64,000 bases of DNA from an uncultured Sphaerochaeta sp. (GTDB taxonomy: Bacteria; Spirochaetota; Spirochaetia; Sphaerochaetales; Sphaerochaetaceae). The first letter of the stretch is position 1; each line of letters opens with the position of its first letter. The position numbers were made by a program, and so were the translations under genes. This document shows, piece by piece, positions 1 to 8,989 of this stretch. The notes under the pieces are model-generated. The model saw nothing but the letters and a program-made list of their open reading frames with translations, searched no databases and was not told where the DNA came from. Where the stretch lies: the NCBI RefSeq assembly GCF_963677075.1, contig NZ_OY781873.1:1426001-1490000 (forward strand). The letters run 5' to 3'.

Positions 1-936
1 TATAGGGTAAGCAAGGAGCTTGGGTATGTAAGTAAACGGGCAAAGAAAGATCGACGTATTCTTCTAATTGTATGCCCCTCGGTCATAAATCCTTACTTTG
101 CTACGCTCATCCAAGGGATGGAGCAAGAGGCTCATGTGCAAGGACTGGGGACCATGCTCTGCACTACGTACTGGGATACAGAGAAGGAGAAGCGGGTATG
201 TGAATTTGCCAAGGAACCTACCGTTGGAGGAGTTGTTTTTGCCATGATCCCCCAGCAACCGGAATTGGTGCGGGAGTTAAGTGCCACCGTGCCCGTGGTA
301 GCAGTAGGGGACAAGCAGAATGAACTTGGCCTGGATACGGTCGATGTGAATAACTATAACGCTGGTGTTTTGGTTGCTCGGCATCTTCTTGAATTGGGGC
401 ATCGGAATATTGCCTATCTTTGTACCAGTCTCAACAGTGAGCATAGTGCCCGTGTACGCCGCTATGAAGGGTTGAAAGCTCAGATCAAGCAAGCAGGAGG
501 AAATGCGAAGCTTACCCTGTTTACGCGTGAGATTCCCTCCCTTACAGAGTTGAATACCATCGATATTGAGCATGAAACAGGATATGTGCTTGCCGAGCGC
601 TGTATTGCTGAAGCTCCCGAGGTAACAGCAATGGTTGCAATAAACGACATGGTAGCATACGGCGTCATGGATGCAGTAAAGGATGGAGGTTTTTCAATCC
701 CCGGTGATTACAGTGTCTGTGGGTTTGACAACATCTATCCATCTTCCTTCGGTGGGGTAGGCTTGACCAGTGTTGAGCATTTCATCGTCCAAGGAGGGAG
801 AAGTGCAGTGAGACTGGTTTGTGAGAAGATGAGCAAGAAGCCGTCTCGGGTATTTGAGGGGAGTGGAGTAACCAGAATTGAGTATCATAATCGCCTGATC
901 GTCCGCGCATCTACCGGTATCCCTAAATCTGAGTAG
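1..936 (+). CDS. LacI/GalR-family transcriptional regulator, 5' truncated by window edge
   Basis: The reading frame is open from base 1, so the gene begins before the window. The visible product starts in the hinge just after the helix-turn-helix (residues reading KELGYVSKRAKKDRR), followed by the periplasmic-binding-protein-like sensor domain with the family features INPYFATLIQGME, a HLLELGHRNIAYL segment and a late INDMVAYGVMDA segment. Such proteins repress sugar operons and are released by a sugar or sugar phosphate. The target is unknown. The palindromes at the chvE-type operon about 6.5 kb downstream are of the kind LacI proteins bind, so that operon is one candidate. An MFS transporter gene follows in the same direction after about 58 bases. 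Confidence 0.9.
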   Translation, partial: YRVSKELGYVSKRAKKDRRILLIVCPSVINPYFATLIQGMEQEAHVQGLGTMLCTTYWDTEKEKRVCEFAKEPTVGGVVFAMIPQQPELVRELSATVPVVAVGDKQNELGLDTVDVNNYNAGVLVARHLLELGHRNIAYLCTSLNSEHSARVRRYEGLKAQIKQAGGNAKLTLFTREIPSLTELNTIDIEHETGYVLAERCIAEAPEVTAMVAINDMVAYGVMDAVKDGGFSIPGDYSVCGFDNIYPSSFGGVGLTSVEHFIVQGGRSAVRLVCEKMSKKPSRVFEGSGVTRIEYHNRLIVRASTGIPKSE

Positions 937-994
937 TATACTGGTTTGACAGCTAACCCTTTCGGTGGTACATCTCTCAAGAGAGAGTGGGAAG

Positions 995-2254
995 ATGGCA
1001 AAGACAGGATTTGAGAGAAACTTGCAGTACGCCAAGTTTAGTGCATATGGGTTCTTAAAGAATCTGCGGTTCTATGAACCGTTCATGATGTTGGTGTTCT
1101 TGGACAAGGGGTTGTCCTATCTGGAGATCGGGACGCTGTATGCGGTAAGAGAAATATTGATCAACATCACAGAGATTCCCTCCGGGGTATTTGCTGACAG
1201 TCTGGGTAGGAGACTGACAATGGTCTTCTCTTTTCTTGCCTACATCTTTAGTTTCATTGTCTTTTTTGTTGCCCAAGAGTTTGGAATTCTGCTTATGGCC
1301 ATGGTTCTCTATGCATTTGGTGATGCGTTTAGAACGGGTACCCACAAGGCCATGATCTTCGACTATCTGAGGATGAGGGGGTGGGAAGACCAGAAAACCC
1401 ACTACTATGGAAATACTCGGGCTTGGTCACAACGTGGAGCTGCCCTCTCCGCGTTGATCGCTGCTTTCCTGGTTTTCTACAATGGTTCATATGCCCCAAT
1501 CTTTCTCTTTACCATTATCCCCTATGTCCTGAACTTGCTTCTGATAGTTAGCTATCCAAAGGACTTGGATGGACCCAGACATACTAGTGATAAGCGAATA
1601 AGGGATGAGTTTGCTGCAGTTCTACAGTCCTTGGCGAAAACAATGAAGAGTTGGTCCATGGTGCGCACTATCTCCAGCCAGGCGCTCTTCAGTGGGTACT
1701 ACAAGGCATTCAAGGACTATTTACAGCCGATACTGCAAACATTTGCTCTCAGCCTTCCAATATTGTTGGCGTATGAGGATCAAGAGAGAACAGCATTGAT
1801 AGTGGGAATTGTATATTCAATTCTCTATGCGACCACTGCGATTGCATCCAGCAATTCCGGTAAGTTTTCAGAGCGGTTCAACCAGCTTGCATCTCCCCTT
1901 AATATCACATTGGTTGTCGGTATATCCCTTGGTTTGGTAAGTGGCCTGCTCTTGCACCTAACCTATGCAACATTGGCAGTGGTGTTGTACTTGGGAATCT
2001 ATATCCTTGAGAATTTGCGAAAACCCATGAGTATTCACTATGTGAGCGACCAGATGGATCAAGCTTCACTTGCTAGTGCGCTCTCGGTGGAATCCCAAGC
2101 TGAGTCCCTTTTTGCAGCAGGTATCGCGCTCCTCTTGGGTTGGATGAGCACCTTGCTTGGTGTTGGACTTGGAATCTTGGTGGTTTCTGGAATCTGTTTA
2201 CTGTTGGGACTGGTGCTAAGATTGCCTACTCAGGAGAATCGCCAAAGGCAATAA
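995..2254 (+). CDS. MFS transporter
   Basis: A 419-residue hydrophobic protein with about 12 predicted membrane segments and an early FADSLGRR loop, which matches the major facilitator A-loop signature after helix 2. The substrate is not recognisable. A GTG at 965 would add ten residues, but the ATG at 995 is preceded by a purine-rich GAGAGTGGGAAG and gives a normal short cytoplasmic N-terminus, so it is preferred. The gene follows the LacI-type regulator in the same direction and may be co-transcribed. Its last 29 bases overlap the oppositely oriented PII-like gene. Confidence 0.8.
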   Translation: MAKTGFERNLQYAKFSAYGFLKNLRFYEPFMMLVFLDKGLSYLEIGTLYAVREILINITEIPSGVFADSLGRRLTMVFSFLAYIFSFIVFFVAQEFGILLMAMVLYAFGDAFRTGTHKAMIFDYLRMRGWEDQKTHYYGNTRAWSQRGAALSALIAAFLVFYNGSYAPIFLFTIIPYVLNLLLIVSYPKDLDGPRHTSDKRIRDEFAAVLQSLAKTMKSWSMVRTISSQALFSGYYKAFKDYLQPILQTFALSLPILLAYEDQERTALIVGIVYSILYATTAIASSNSGKFSERFNQLASPLNITLVVGISLGLVSGLLLHLTYATLAVVLYLGIYILENLRKPMSIHYVSDQMDQASLASALSVESQAESLFAAGIALLLGWMSTLLGVGLGILVVSGICLLLGLVLRLPTQENRQRQ

Positions 2255-2546
2255 ACCGCTCAACATCAATGCAGAAGGCAATTCCAGAACCTGGTTCGGT
2301 AAGAAGCGGTAGGTTCTTGATTGTTTCCAATACTTCTCCTGTCAAACCCGACCCGACAAGTATAAGCAACATGTCTTTTTCAGGGACCAATGGGTGACCG
2401 AAGAACTTGACGTCTTCTTCTTTCCCGGTTCCTCGTGCAGGGAGAATGGTACCGCCTGTGGCTCCTGCTTTTCTGGCGGCATCCATGACGGTTTCTGCCA
2501 TACCTTTGTTCACAATACAGGTAATCAGGGTGTGGGGTGTTTCCAT
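2226..2546 (-). CDS. PII-like small signalling protein
   Basis: A 106-residue protein with the pattern of short nitrogen-regulatory PII relatives: a beta strand (TLITCIVNKG), a helix (AETVMDAARKAGA), then GGTILPARGTG, where the T-loop begins. PII-family proteins form trimers that bind nucleotides and control transporters or enzymes. The start at 2546 is chosen because AGGAGG lies seven bases upstream; a longer frame to 2579 has no such site. No amtB or glutamine synthetase gene is nearby, so its partner is unknown. It converges on and overlaps the MFS gene. Confidence 0.65.
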   Translation of the reverse strand: METPHTLITCIVNKGMAETVMDAARKAGATGGTILPARGTGKEEDVKFFGHPLVPEKDMLLILVGSGLTGEVLETIKNLPLLTEPGSGIAFCIDVERFIAFGDSPE

Positions 2547-2696
2547 TGGGTGCCTCCTGTTCTTCCAAGTACCCATCATACAATGAAAAAGAGTGATGGG
2601 AAAGTGGTTGTCTTTCGAAAAAGAATTGAGAAAATCTACACTGTGACAATATAGGTCACTCCAGAGGGCTTATCCTAAGGATGTAAGGAGGCTCCC

Positions 2697-2957
2697 ATGA
2701 AAACTTGGAGAGAGGACCAGATAGCGATTACGAGGGAAATCATCGAGAATGTAGACATTATTGCATTTACCTTTTCCCTCATCGGGACAAACAAGGGTTG
2801 TTATCTTGATCACCTGGACGGAAGGTTTGGTTATATTACCATGGAAGATGCGCTTTCCTACCGCTATCGTGTATTCAATTATGAAAGTGATGCACTGGAA
2901 GGGGAGTACAACTCGCTTGATGCATTGATAGAGGATGGATGGAAGGTAAGTACATGA
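2697..2957 (+). CDS. Small hypothetical protein
   Basis: An 86-residue acidic protein without signal peptide or membrane segment. The family is not recognised. A strong AAGGAGG lies just upstream of the ATG, and the stop overlaps the start of the next gene as ATGA, which indicates translational coupling. The two proteins are therefore probably made together. Confidence 0.6.
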   Translation: MKTWREDQIAITREIIENVDIIAFTFSLIGTNKGCYLDHLDGRFGYITMEDALSYRYRVFNYESDALEGEYNSLDALIEDGWKVST

Positions 2958-3340
2958 AAAGAAAACGATCGTCATACATTCCCTTTGTTTCAGAAAAGTA
3001 TCCACCTGAGTATGTACAGCTGGCACACAAGGCTACCTTCGCCAATGAAAGCCAGATTCTGGAAAGTGACAGCTGTACATGTTTTTATTGTGGCCATACG
3101 TTCAATCCACAGACAGAAGAGAAGCTGTATTGGATTACCGAGAGAGAACCGAAAGAGAAGACCCTGCAGTGTCCCATGTGCGGTATTGATTGTTTGGTAG
3201 GAAGTGCTTCTGGGTTTCCAATCCACGATCCAGAGTTTGTAAAAATCTGTACAGAGTCGTGGTTTGGAGGTATCAGCAGGATCAGTGACGGGCTTACAGT
3301 AGAGAGGCTTGCCTTGGCTGATATTCTCTTGGAAGACTAG
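2954..3340 (+). CDS. Hypothetical zinc-ribbon-like protein
   Basis: A 128-residue cytoplasmic protein with two CxxC pairs, CFYCGHTF near residue 43 and CPMCGIDC near residue 75, about 30 residues apart. This spacing suits a zinc ribbon. The C-terminal half includes FPIHDPEFVKICTESWF. The role is unknown. The ATG at 2954 is preferred over 2939 because it overlaps the upstream stop as ATGA and has GGAAGG upstream. The gene ends before a weak shared hairpin facing the sugar transporter operon. Confidence 0.6.
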   Translation: MKRKRSSYIPFVSEKYPPEYVQLAHKATFANESQILESDSCTCFYCGHTFNPQTEEKLYWITEREPKEKTLQCPMCGIDCLVGSASGFPIHDPEFVKICTESWFGGISRISDGLTVERLALADILLED

Positions 3341-3343
3341 AAA

Positions 3344-3371
3344 CCCCTGCAACCAAAGAGGGCTACAGGGG
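3344..3371. terminator. Possible bidirectional terminator hairpin
   Basis: CCCCTG pairs with CAGGGG around a 16-base loop between two convergent genes, with short T-rich runs on both sides. The stem is short, so this is a tentative call. Confidence 0.4.
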
Positions 3372-3398
3372 ATTCTCTTCAGCTTTTGCAATTGAGAA

Positions 3399-4586
3399 TC
3401 ATGCCACCTTGGATGACCTTGATTTCGAATAGAGGTCGAATGCAACGGCTGCAAGCAATACAAACCCCTTGATAGCTTGCTGCCAGTCCGTACTGACACC
3501 AATGATTGACATTCCGTTGTTCAGGACTCCAATGAAGAGCCCTCCGACGACTGCACCAATCACCGTACCCACTCCACCTGAGACAGCCGATCCACCGACG
3601 TAACAAGCTGCGATGGCATCCATTTCAAAGTTCTGTCCAGCTTTTGGCGTGGCAGAGTTGAGGCGTGCGGTAAATACCATTGCAGCAACCGTAGCCAGGA
3701 TAGCCATATTCGTATAAATCCAGAACATTACCCATTTTACTTTGACACCGGACAGCTCAGCGGCTTTCCTGTTTCCACCAAGAGCGTAAATATGCCGGCC
3801 TTGGACTGTCTTGGATGCAACAAACTGATATCCTACAACGAGTATTCCCAGCAGGATCAAGACATTGGGGAACCCTTTGTAGACAGCAAAGACAACGGTA
3901 AAAGCTATCAAGACAGAAGCAATAAAGATTACCTTCGCAAGCCAGATCCCAGAAGGGAGTAGGTCAAAGGCATATTCCTTCTGCTTTTTTCGTTTCTGAA
4001 TTTCTCCGAAGATAATCAGCCCTACAATCACAAACCCAATAAGGAGTGTGAAAATGTGAAACGTCACATTTCCTACAGTGGCCCCTCCAAATGGATCAGG
4101 GATATAGCCGCTTGAAATCTTTTGGAACGCCTCTGGGAAAGGTGCCTTGGTCTGGCCTTTCATGATGACCTGTCCCAAACCTCTAAAGACCAACATGCCT
4201 GCCAGGGTGGCAATGAATGGTGGGACATTCACGAATGCTATCCAGAACCCTTGCCACATTCCAATTAAAGCGCCACATGCCAATGCAATAATCATGGCAA
4301 GATACGGATTCCATTGGAGGTCTACCATCATGACTCCGCAAAGGGCACCAATGAAAGCGACCATGGATCCAACAGAAAGGTCGATGTTACCGGTCAATGT
4401 ACACAGCAACATACCAACGGCAAGAATCAAAACATAGCTGTTCTGAAGTACCAGATTCGTCAGATTCACTGGTCTGAAAAAGATACCGTCCGTCAAGAGA
4501 CCAAACGCAATCATCGCCACAGCCAAGGCGATGACCATCATATACTGCCTCACATTCTTTTTCAAAATTTCAATCAAGCCACTCAT
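3399..4586 (-). CDS. mmsB: Multiple-monosaccharide ABC transporter permease (MmsB/GguB type)
   Basis: A 395-residue integral membrane protein with about ten hydrophobic segments. It carries the permease-family block LTGNIDLSVGSMVAF and the later ALGGNRKAAELSG motif. It would form the inner-membrane channel for sugars delivered by the ChvE-like protein encoded two genes upstream. The start is set at 4586, where AAGGAG stands six bases before the ATG; the open frame runs further upstream without support. It is the last gene of a three-gene operon, 79 bases after the ATPase gene. The family commonly moves xylose, arabinose, glucose or galactose, and the exact substrate here is not known. Confidence 0.9.
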   Translation of the reverse strand: MSGLIEILKKNVRQYMMVIALAVAMIAFGLLTDGIFFRPVNLTNLVLQNSYVLILAVGMLLCTLTGNIDLSVGSMVAFIGALCGVMMVDLQWNPYLAMIIALACGALIGMWQGFWIAFVNVPPFIATLAGMLVFRGLGQVIMKGQTKAPFPEAFQKISSGYIPDPFGGATVGNVTFHIFTLLIGFVIVGLIIFGEIQKRKKQKEYAFDLLPSGIWLAKVIFIASVLIAFTVVFAVYKGFPNVLILLGILVVGYQFVASKTVQGRHIYALGGNRKAAELSGVKVKWVMFWIYTNMAILATVAAMVFTARLNSATPKAGQNFEMDAIAACYVGGSAVSGGVGTVIGAVVGGLFIGVLNNGMSIIGVSTDWQQAIKGFVLLAAVAFDLYSKSRSSKVA

Positions 4587-4665
4587 CCCATACTCCTTAT
4601 CGCATGTACTCAGTAAAATTATTATCGGATCCCATGTCTCTACATCGCTGGGTGACAGCGATGTC

Positions 4666-6213
4666 TTAGTTGTTGAGGATATTACGCATAATATCCTCTT
4701 GGGTCGCGGTCTCTCCAGAAAGTTCTGCAGTAATCTTTCCTTCACTCATTACATAGATTCTATCACTCATTCCAATAATCTCCGGCATTTCACTGGAGAT
4801 CAGGATACATGCATATCCTTGTTTGGCGAGTGAATTGATGATTGTGTAGATTTCATGCTTTGTCCCAACATCAATACCTCGCGTAGGTTCATCGAGAATC
4901 AATACCTTTGGGTCAGTGAACAACCATTTGGACAACACAACTTTCTGCTGATTGCCTCCAGAAAGGTTCCCCGTCTTTTGGAGAATTGTCGGTGTCTTTG
5001 TGTTAAGTCGCTTGCAGTAATCTTCTGCGACAATATTCTCTTCATGTTCGTTGATCACTGAAGCATTTGCAATCTTCTTAAGCTTGGCAATTGTGGTATT
5101 TTCCTTGATGTTCTGGATCAATACCAAACCCAGTTCCTTGCGGTCCTCAGGCACATAGGCAACACCGTTTTCGATTGCCTTGGAAATTGTACTGATGTCA
5201 ACTTCCTTTCCTTCAAGAAACGTTTTTCCGGTGATGTTTTCCCCATATGCACGACCAAATACACTCATAGCGAATTCAGTACGTCCAGCACCAACCAGAC
5301 CAGCTAGGCCGACAACTTCTCCAGAGCGAACATTGATGTTTATCCCTTCGAGTTTATTTCGTTCGGGATTGTCAGGATTCTGAACCGTCCAGTCCCTGAC
5401 CTCGAATAGGATATCCCCGACTGGGTTGTCCCGCTTTGGGAACATGTCGGTAATTTCCCTTCCGACCATACCCTTGATGATTCTCTCTTCACTGATTGAT
5501 ACGGGGGTATTTTTCTTACGTACTACATCAAGTGTCTCAATAGTCTTACCGTCCCGAAGGATGGTAATGGAATCGGCAACAGAAGCAACTTCGTTCAGTT
5601 TATGGGAGATCAAGACAGAGGAAATATTGCTCTTGTCACGCAACTCCTTGAGAATATCAAGTAGATGTTGGCTATCTCTCTCATTGAGTGCTGAAGTAGG
5701 TTCGTCGAGAATCAGCAGCTTTGCATGCTTTGCCAATGCCTTGGCGATCTCGACCATCTGTTGTTTGCCCACCCCAAGCTTATTTACCGGAGTGTTTGGA
5801 TTTTCATTGAGCCCGATTCGCTTCATATATGTTATTGCGTCTTCTCGGGTCTTATCCCAATTGATGATATTGAATTTAGCCCGTTCATCACCAATGAACA
5901 TATTCTCAGCAATGGAAAGATAGGGGCTTAATGCCAGCTCCTGGTGGATGATGACAATTCCCGCTTGTTCACTCTGCCTGATGCTGGAGAACTTGCAGTG
6001 ATTGCCTTCGAAAAAGATGTCCCCATCATAGGTTCCGTATGGGTACACACCTGAGAGAACTTTCATCAAGGTTGATTTCCCAGCTCCATTCTCGCCAACC
6101 AAGGCATGAATTTCAGATGGTTTTACATCTAGGCTGACATCATCAAGCGCTCTCACCCCCGGGAAAGTCTTGGTGATATGCTTCATCGACAGCAGAATAG
6201 GATTGTTTGGCAT
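4666..6213 (-). CDS. mmsA: Multiple-sugar ABC transporter ATP-binding protein (MmsA/GguA type)
   Basis: A 515-residue protein with two fused ABC domains, as usual for ribose/xylose-type importers. The first domain has Walker A GENGAGKSTLMK and the second has GLVGAGRTE in place of a standard Walker A, followed by the signature NLSGGNQQK and Walker B LILDEPTRGID. It powers sugar uptake through the adjacent permease. The start at 6213 has GGGGAG upstream. It lies between the binding-protein and permease genes. Confidence 0.93.
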   Translation of the reverse strand: MPNNPILLSMKHITKTFPGVRALDDVSLDVKPSEIHALVGENGAGKSTLMKVLSGVYPYGTYDGDIFFEGNHCKFSSIRQSEQAGIVIIHQELALSPYLSIAENMFIGDERAKFNIINWDKTREDAITYMKRIGLNENPNTPVNKLGVGKQQMVEIAKALAKHAKLLILDEPTSALNERDSQHLLDILKELRDKSNISSVLISHKLNEVASVADSITILRDGKTIETLDVVRKKNTPVSISEERIIKGMVGREITDMFPKRDNPVGDILFEVRDWTVQNPDNPERNKLEGININVRSGEVVGLAGLVGAGRTEFAMSVFGRAYGENITGKTFLEGKEVDISTISKAIENGVAYVPEDRKELGLVLIQNIKENTTIAKLKKIANASVINEHEENIVAEDYCKRLNTKTPTILQKTGNLSGGNQQKVVLSKWLFTDPKVLILDEPTRGIDVGTKHEIYTIINSLAKQGYACILISSEMPEIIGMSDRIYVMSEGKITAELSGETATQEDIMRNILNN

Positions 6214-6332
6214 ATATGGCTCCCCACTATATAGACTAGAACCCGATTCCAAATCACCCGTAGGCAGGTGGCACCGGGTTCGAGATCATGCGATACAATT
6301 CCGGCCTCACTGCTGAGGCCGGGCAAATACAT

Positions 6333-7427
6333 TTACAGTCCAAGATCTTCGGCTGAGTGGTAACCGGTATCGACTACTTCAGCTACGAGATTGTCCTTGG
6401 TGACGATGACTGATTCCAACAAAACGGAAGGAACGATATAGGGTTTGCCGTTCTTGATGGAGTCATTATCGTACGTGGTGGTATTCAGTCCCTGGGGTAC
6501 TTCACCGCGCATGATGGTGTCAACGAGTTCTACAGTAGCCATACCGAGTACACGGGTATCCTTGAGAACGGTTGCATACTGTTCACCAGCGAGGATTGAC
6601 TTACAGGAAGCTACAATACAATCCTGTCCACCGACGACCGGCAGTGGTTTTCCAGGTGTTCCATAACCGACAGCCTTGCATGCTTCAAGCGTGGAGAGAC
6701 TGATTGGATCATAAGGAGACAGAATTCCGTCGAGCGTCTGGTTTGTATAATGGGCAGAGAGGAGGTTTTCCATTCTGGACATTGCCAACTCATTACTCCA
6801 GCGGAGTGTTCCTACTGTGTCCATGCCCTGCTGGCCTGAACCAATCTTGAGGGTGCCATTGTCAAAATAGGGCTTAAGCTTGTCCATGGCGCCGTTGTAG
6901 AAGAAATATGCATTGTTGTCGTCAGGTGATCCACCAAACAACTCAATGAGCAAGGGCTTCTTAGCAGGATTGTCCAAGTTCATTCCCTGGATGAGGATAT
7001 CACCCATCTGCTGGCCGACTGCATAGTTGTCAAATGACAGGTAGTAGTCTACGTGTGGTGATTTCATGATCAAGCGGTCATAAGCAATTACGGGAATTCC
7101 TTCGTCCGCAGCTTTTGCCAGTACATCAGTCAAGGCCGATCCATCGATGGAAGCAATGACGAGTACTTTTGCTCTCTTGGTGATCAGGTCTTCAATTTGA
7201 CGAACCTGGGTAGGAATGTCGTCGTCTGAGAATTGCAGGTCGACCTCATAACCGAGTTCTTCCAAACCAGATTTGACCGCTGCTCCATCCTTATTCCAAC
7301 GTTCCTCTGATCTGGTAGGCATGACTACTCCGACCATTCCTTTTGACGAAGTTTCAGCAGCCCCCCCTGCAAAAACCATGTTCATGGCAATGAGTAGAAC
7401 CATTGCCGCTACGAGCATCTTTTTCAT
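6333..7427 (-). CDS. chvE: ChvE-like multiple-sugar-binding periplasmic protein
   Basis: A 364-residue exported protein. Residues 1-20 form a signal peptide ending VFAGGAAE, with no lipobox cysteine. The mature part has the ChvE pattern GVVMPTRSEERWNKDG, KVLVIASIDGSAL and later VVGGQDCIVASCKSI. It captures monosaccharides for the ABC importer encoded downstream. A good GGAGG site precedes the ATG. It is the first gene of the operon and is preceded by a promoter and LacI-type palindromes. The gap to the ATPase gene is about 120 bases, which would let the binding protein be made in excess. Confidence 0.92.
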   Translation of the reverse strand: MKKMLVAAMVLLIAMNMVFAGGAAETSSKGMVGVVMPTRSEERWNKDGAAVKSGLEELGYEVDLQFSDDDIPTQVRQIEDLITKRAKVLVIASIDGSALTDVLAKAADEGIPVIAYDRLIMKSPHVDYYLSFDNYAVGQQMGDILIQGMNLDNPAKKPLLIELFGGSPDDNNAYFFYNGAMDKLKPYFDNGTLKIGSGQQGMDTVGTLRWSNELAMSRMENLLSAHYTNQTLDGILSPYDPISLSTLEACKAVGYGTPGKPLPVVGGQDCIVASCKSILAGEQYATVLKDTRVLGMATVELVDTIMRGEVPQGLNTTTYDNDSIKNGKPYIVPSVLLESVIVTKDNLVAEVVDTGYHSAEDLGL

Positions 7428-7450
7428 ATGTAGCCTCCTTAAGGTTTTCT

Positions 7451-7466
7451 GCGTTTACGTTAACGC
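7451..7466. promoter_or_regulatory. LacI-type operator palindrome upstream of chvE-like gene
   Basis: GCGTTTACGTTAACGC is palindromic in 14 of 16 positions and has the central CG typical of LacI/GalR operators. It lies just downstream of the proposed -10 box of the sugar transporter operon, where a bound repressor would block transcription. Confidence 0.55.
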
Positions 7467-7478
7467 ATCACACTCTTT

Positions 7479-7507
7479 ATTGTTAAATCATTTCGTATAG
7501 AAGTCAA
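7479..7507 (-). promoter_or_regulatory. Promoter of the chvE-mmsA-mmsB operon
   Basis: On the minus strand TTGACT (7507-7502) is followed after 17 bases by AACAAT (7484-7479). The -35 box is good and the -10 box is moderate. The palindrome at 7451 sits immediately downstream. Confidence 0.5.
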
Positions 7508-7624
7508 GAAAATTATTGGGTAATCTTTAATTATCAATACTAAATACTAATAATAACTATAAATAAAGCATGCTTACAGATGATGATTTTCCTAGCTTAA
7601 GGATGAAAGGATTTTCATCTGAGT

Positions 7625-7640
7625 GCGTTAACGTACTGTA
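7625..7640. promoter_or_regulatory. Second, half-conserved operator site
   Basis: GCGTTAACGTACTGTA repeats the first 11 bases of the reverse complement of the operator at 7451-7466; its other half is degenerate. The two sites lie about 174 bases apart and flank the AT-rich promoter, as in repression loops. Confidence 0.4.
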
Positions 7641-7714
7641 GGTTTGTTGGAGAGGCTTACAAGAGTAAACAAAGACAATTATACATGGCAGATGGAAATA
7701 GGTTTGCTGGGCAT

Positions 7715-8482
7715 CTATTTGGTCGTCGTAAGTTCGAATGTCTGATAGGGATAGTCCAACGTATACCCAAGCTTTTCAGCCAAGTGAAGTGATAGTTCTG
7801 TGTGGGCATCCCAAGAGGGAAAAAGATCACGTTCCATACAGGCAAGGATGAGCTTTGCACTGCAAGCCAATGCAAGACCTTTTCTTCGATAAGGAGTTTT
7901 TGTATCCACTTCAACTTCTATTCCGTTGTGATACCTGCAGTACGAAGAGGCTCCTGCTACAACCTCAGTGCCCTTGAGTATGACAAAGCCCAGTCCCAGG
8001 TCGCGAAATCGCTCATACGTGGGGAACTGTCCAACCAGATCACGGCACCAAGACTCTGAAAGGAGAGAGTGGTACAGGATTTCATCTATCTCAACGATTC
8101 GGAATGCCGGGGGGAGAGAATCGACAAGGCTGCTCAGATGGGCTTTATCAAACGAAGCCTCCTTCTTAAGAGCATAGCGGGTGAATTCCCTAGCCTTGGG
8201 TCCAAAGGTCTCCCTGATAGCCCGTTCCCACAATTCGCCCTTGGGGACAAGGAGACGGGTCTGCCATCGACCAAGATCATACTGGAAAAGTAAGAGTTCT
8301 CTTGACGGCTCGCCAGCGAGTAGACAGAAGTCTCCGAGCAGAGCAAAAGCAGAGCGAGGCTCGTTTTGGTCATCTACATAGATTTCTCCCATGATACCTT
8401 GCATACATGAACGTAAAAGGGTGTCATGCCATCCTTGAAAGAGAGGAACTGCCTTTTTCATTTCGACAAGTCTCTGCATCAT
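7715..8482 (-). CDS. GNAT-like acetyltransferase
   Basis: A 255-residue cytoplasmic protein. The C-terminal half has the acetyl-CoA-binding pattern EVEVDTKTPYRRKGLALACSAKLI, matching the RxxGxA turn, followed by HTELSLHLAEKLGYT, the usual end of a GNAT fold. The N-terminal half resembles the larger two-part GNAT acetyltransferase group. The acetyl acceptor is unknown. AGGGG lies upstream of the tandem ATG codons at 8482 and 8479. It follows the small membrane-protein gene on the same strand after 57 bases. Confidence 0.65.
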   Translation of the reverse strand: MMQRLVEMKKAVPLFQGWHDTLLRSCMQGIMGEIYVDDQNEPRSAFALLGDFCLLAGEPSRELLLFQYDLGRWQTRLLVPKGELWERAIRETFGPKAREFTRYALKKEASFDKAHLSSLVDSLPPAFRIVEIDEILYHSLLSESWCRDLVGQFPTYERFRDLGLGFVILKGTEVVAGASSYCRYHNGIEVEVDTKTPYRRKGLALACSAKLILACMERDLFPSWDAHTELSLHLAEKLGYTLDYPYQTFELTTTK

Positions 8483-8539
8483 AAAGCCCCTTTGTAGTAT
8501 CGAGCAGCTTTATGAGGAACACAAGAGAAAAGATGAAAT

Positions 8540-8893
8540 TCAGAGCGCTGTAATGTTGTAGTGCTTGAGAATGGCGATGAGAAGGAAGTAGAGCACAATC
8601 GTTGCTCCACTTGCAAGCATGAAACTTCCCCAGAAAGCCATTCCGCGATGAAGCAAGAAGGGGAAAAGGGCAAAGAATGCCAGAGAAGGAAGCACCAGAA
8701 AGAAGATTGACTGGGAAAGCTGCGCTATGGCGGTGTCCTGGGTTTTCTCAAAGTGCATCCAGAGGATTGCCAAGAGTGAGGTCAATGGGAGAGATGCAAT
8801 CAAGGCACCGAATAGGGAACTGCGTTTGGCTATTTCGCTGACTAGGGTGATTGTAAGAGCTGAAATCCCAATTTTGATGATGTAGTACCACAT
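8540..8893 (-). CDS. Small four-helix membrane protein (DUF3147-like)
   Basis: A 117-residue protein made of four hydrophobic helices with short loops, the size and shape of DUF3147 proteins. No function is known for that family. GGAGG lies six bases before the ATG. It may form a two-gene unit with the acetyltransferase downstream. Confidence 0.6.
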   Translation of the reverse strand: MWYYIIKIGISALTITLVSEIAKRSSLFGALIASLPLTSLLAILWMHFEKTQDTAIAQLSQSIFFLVLPSLAFFALFPFLLHRGMAFWGSFMLASGATIVLYFLLIAILKHYNITAL

Positions 8894-8989
8894 GCTGTCC
8901 TCCGTAGTATCATCAATCTTTCATTCCATGTGATTACCGGAAATTTGCTCTACAGGAATGAGCAAATTGGTACTATACTTGGAACTACC

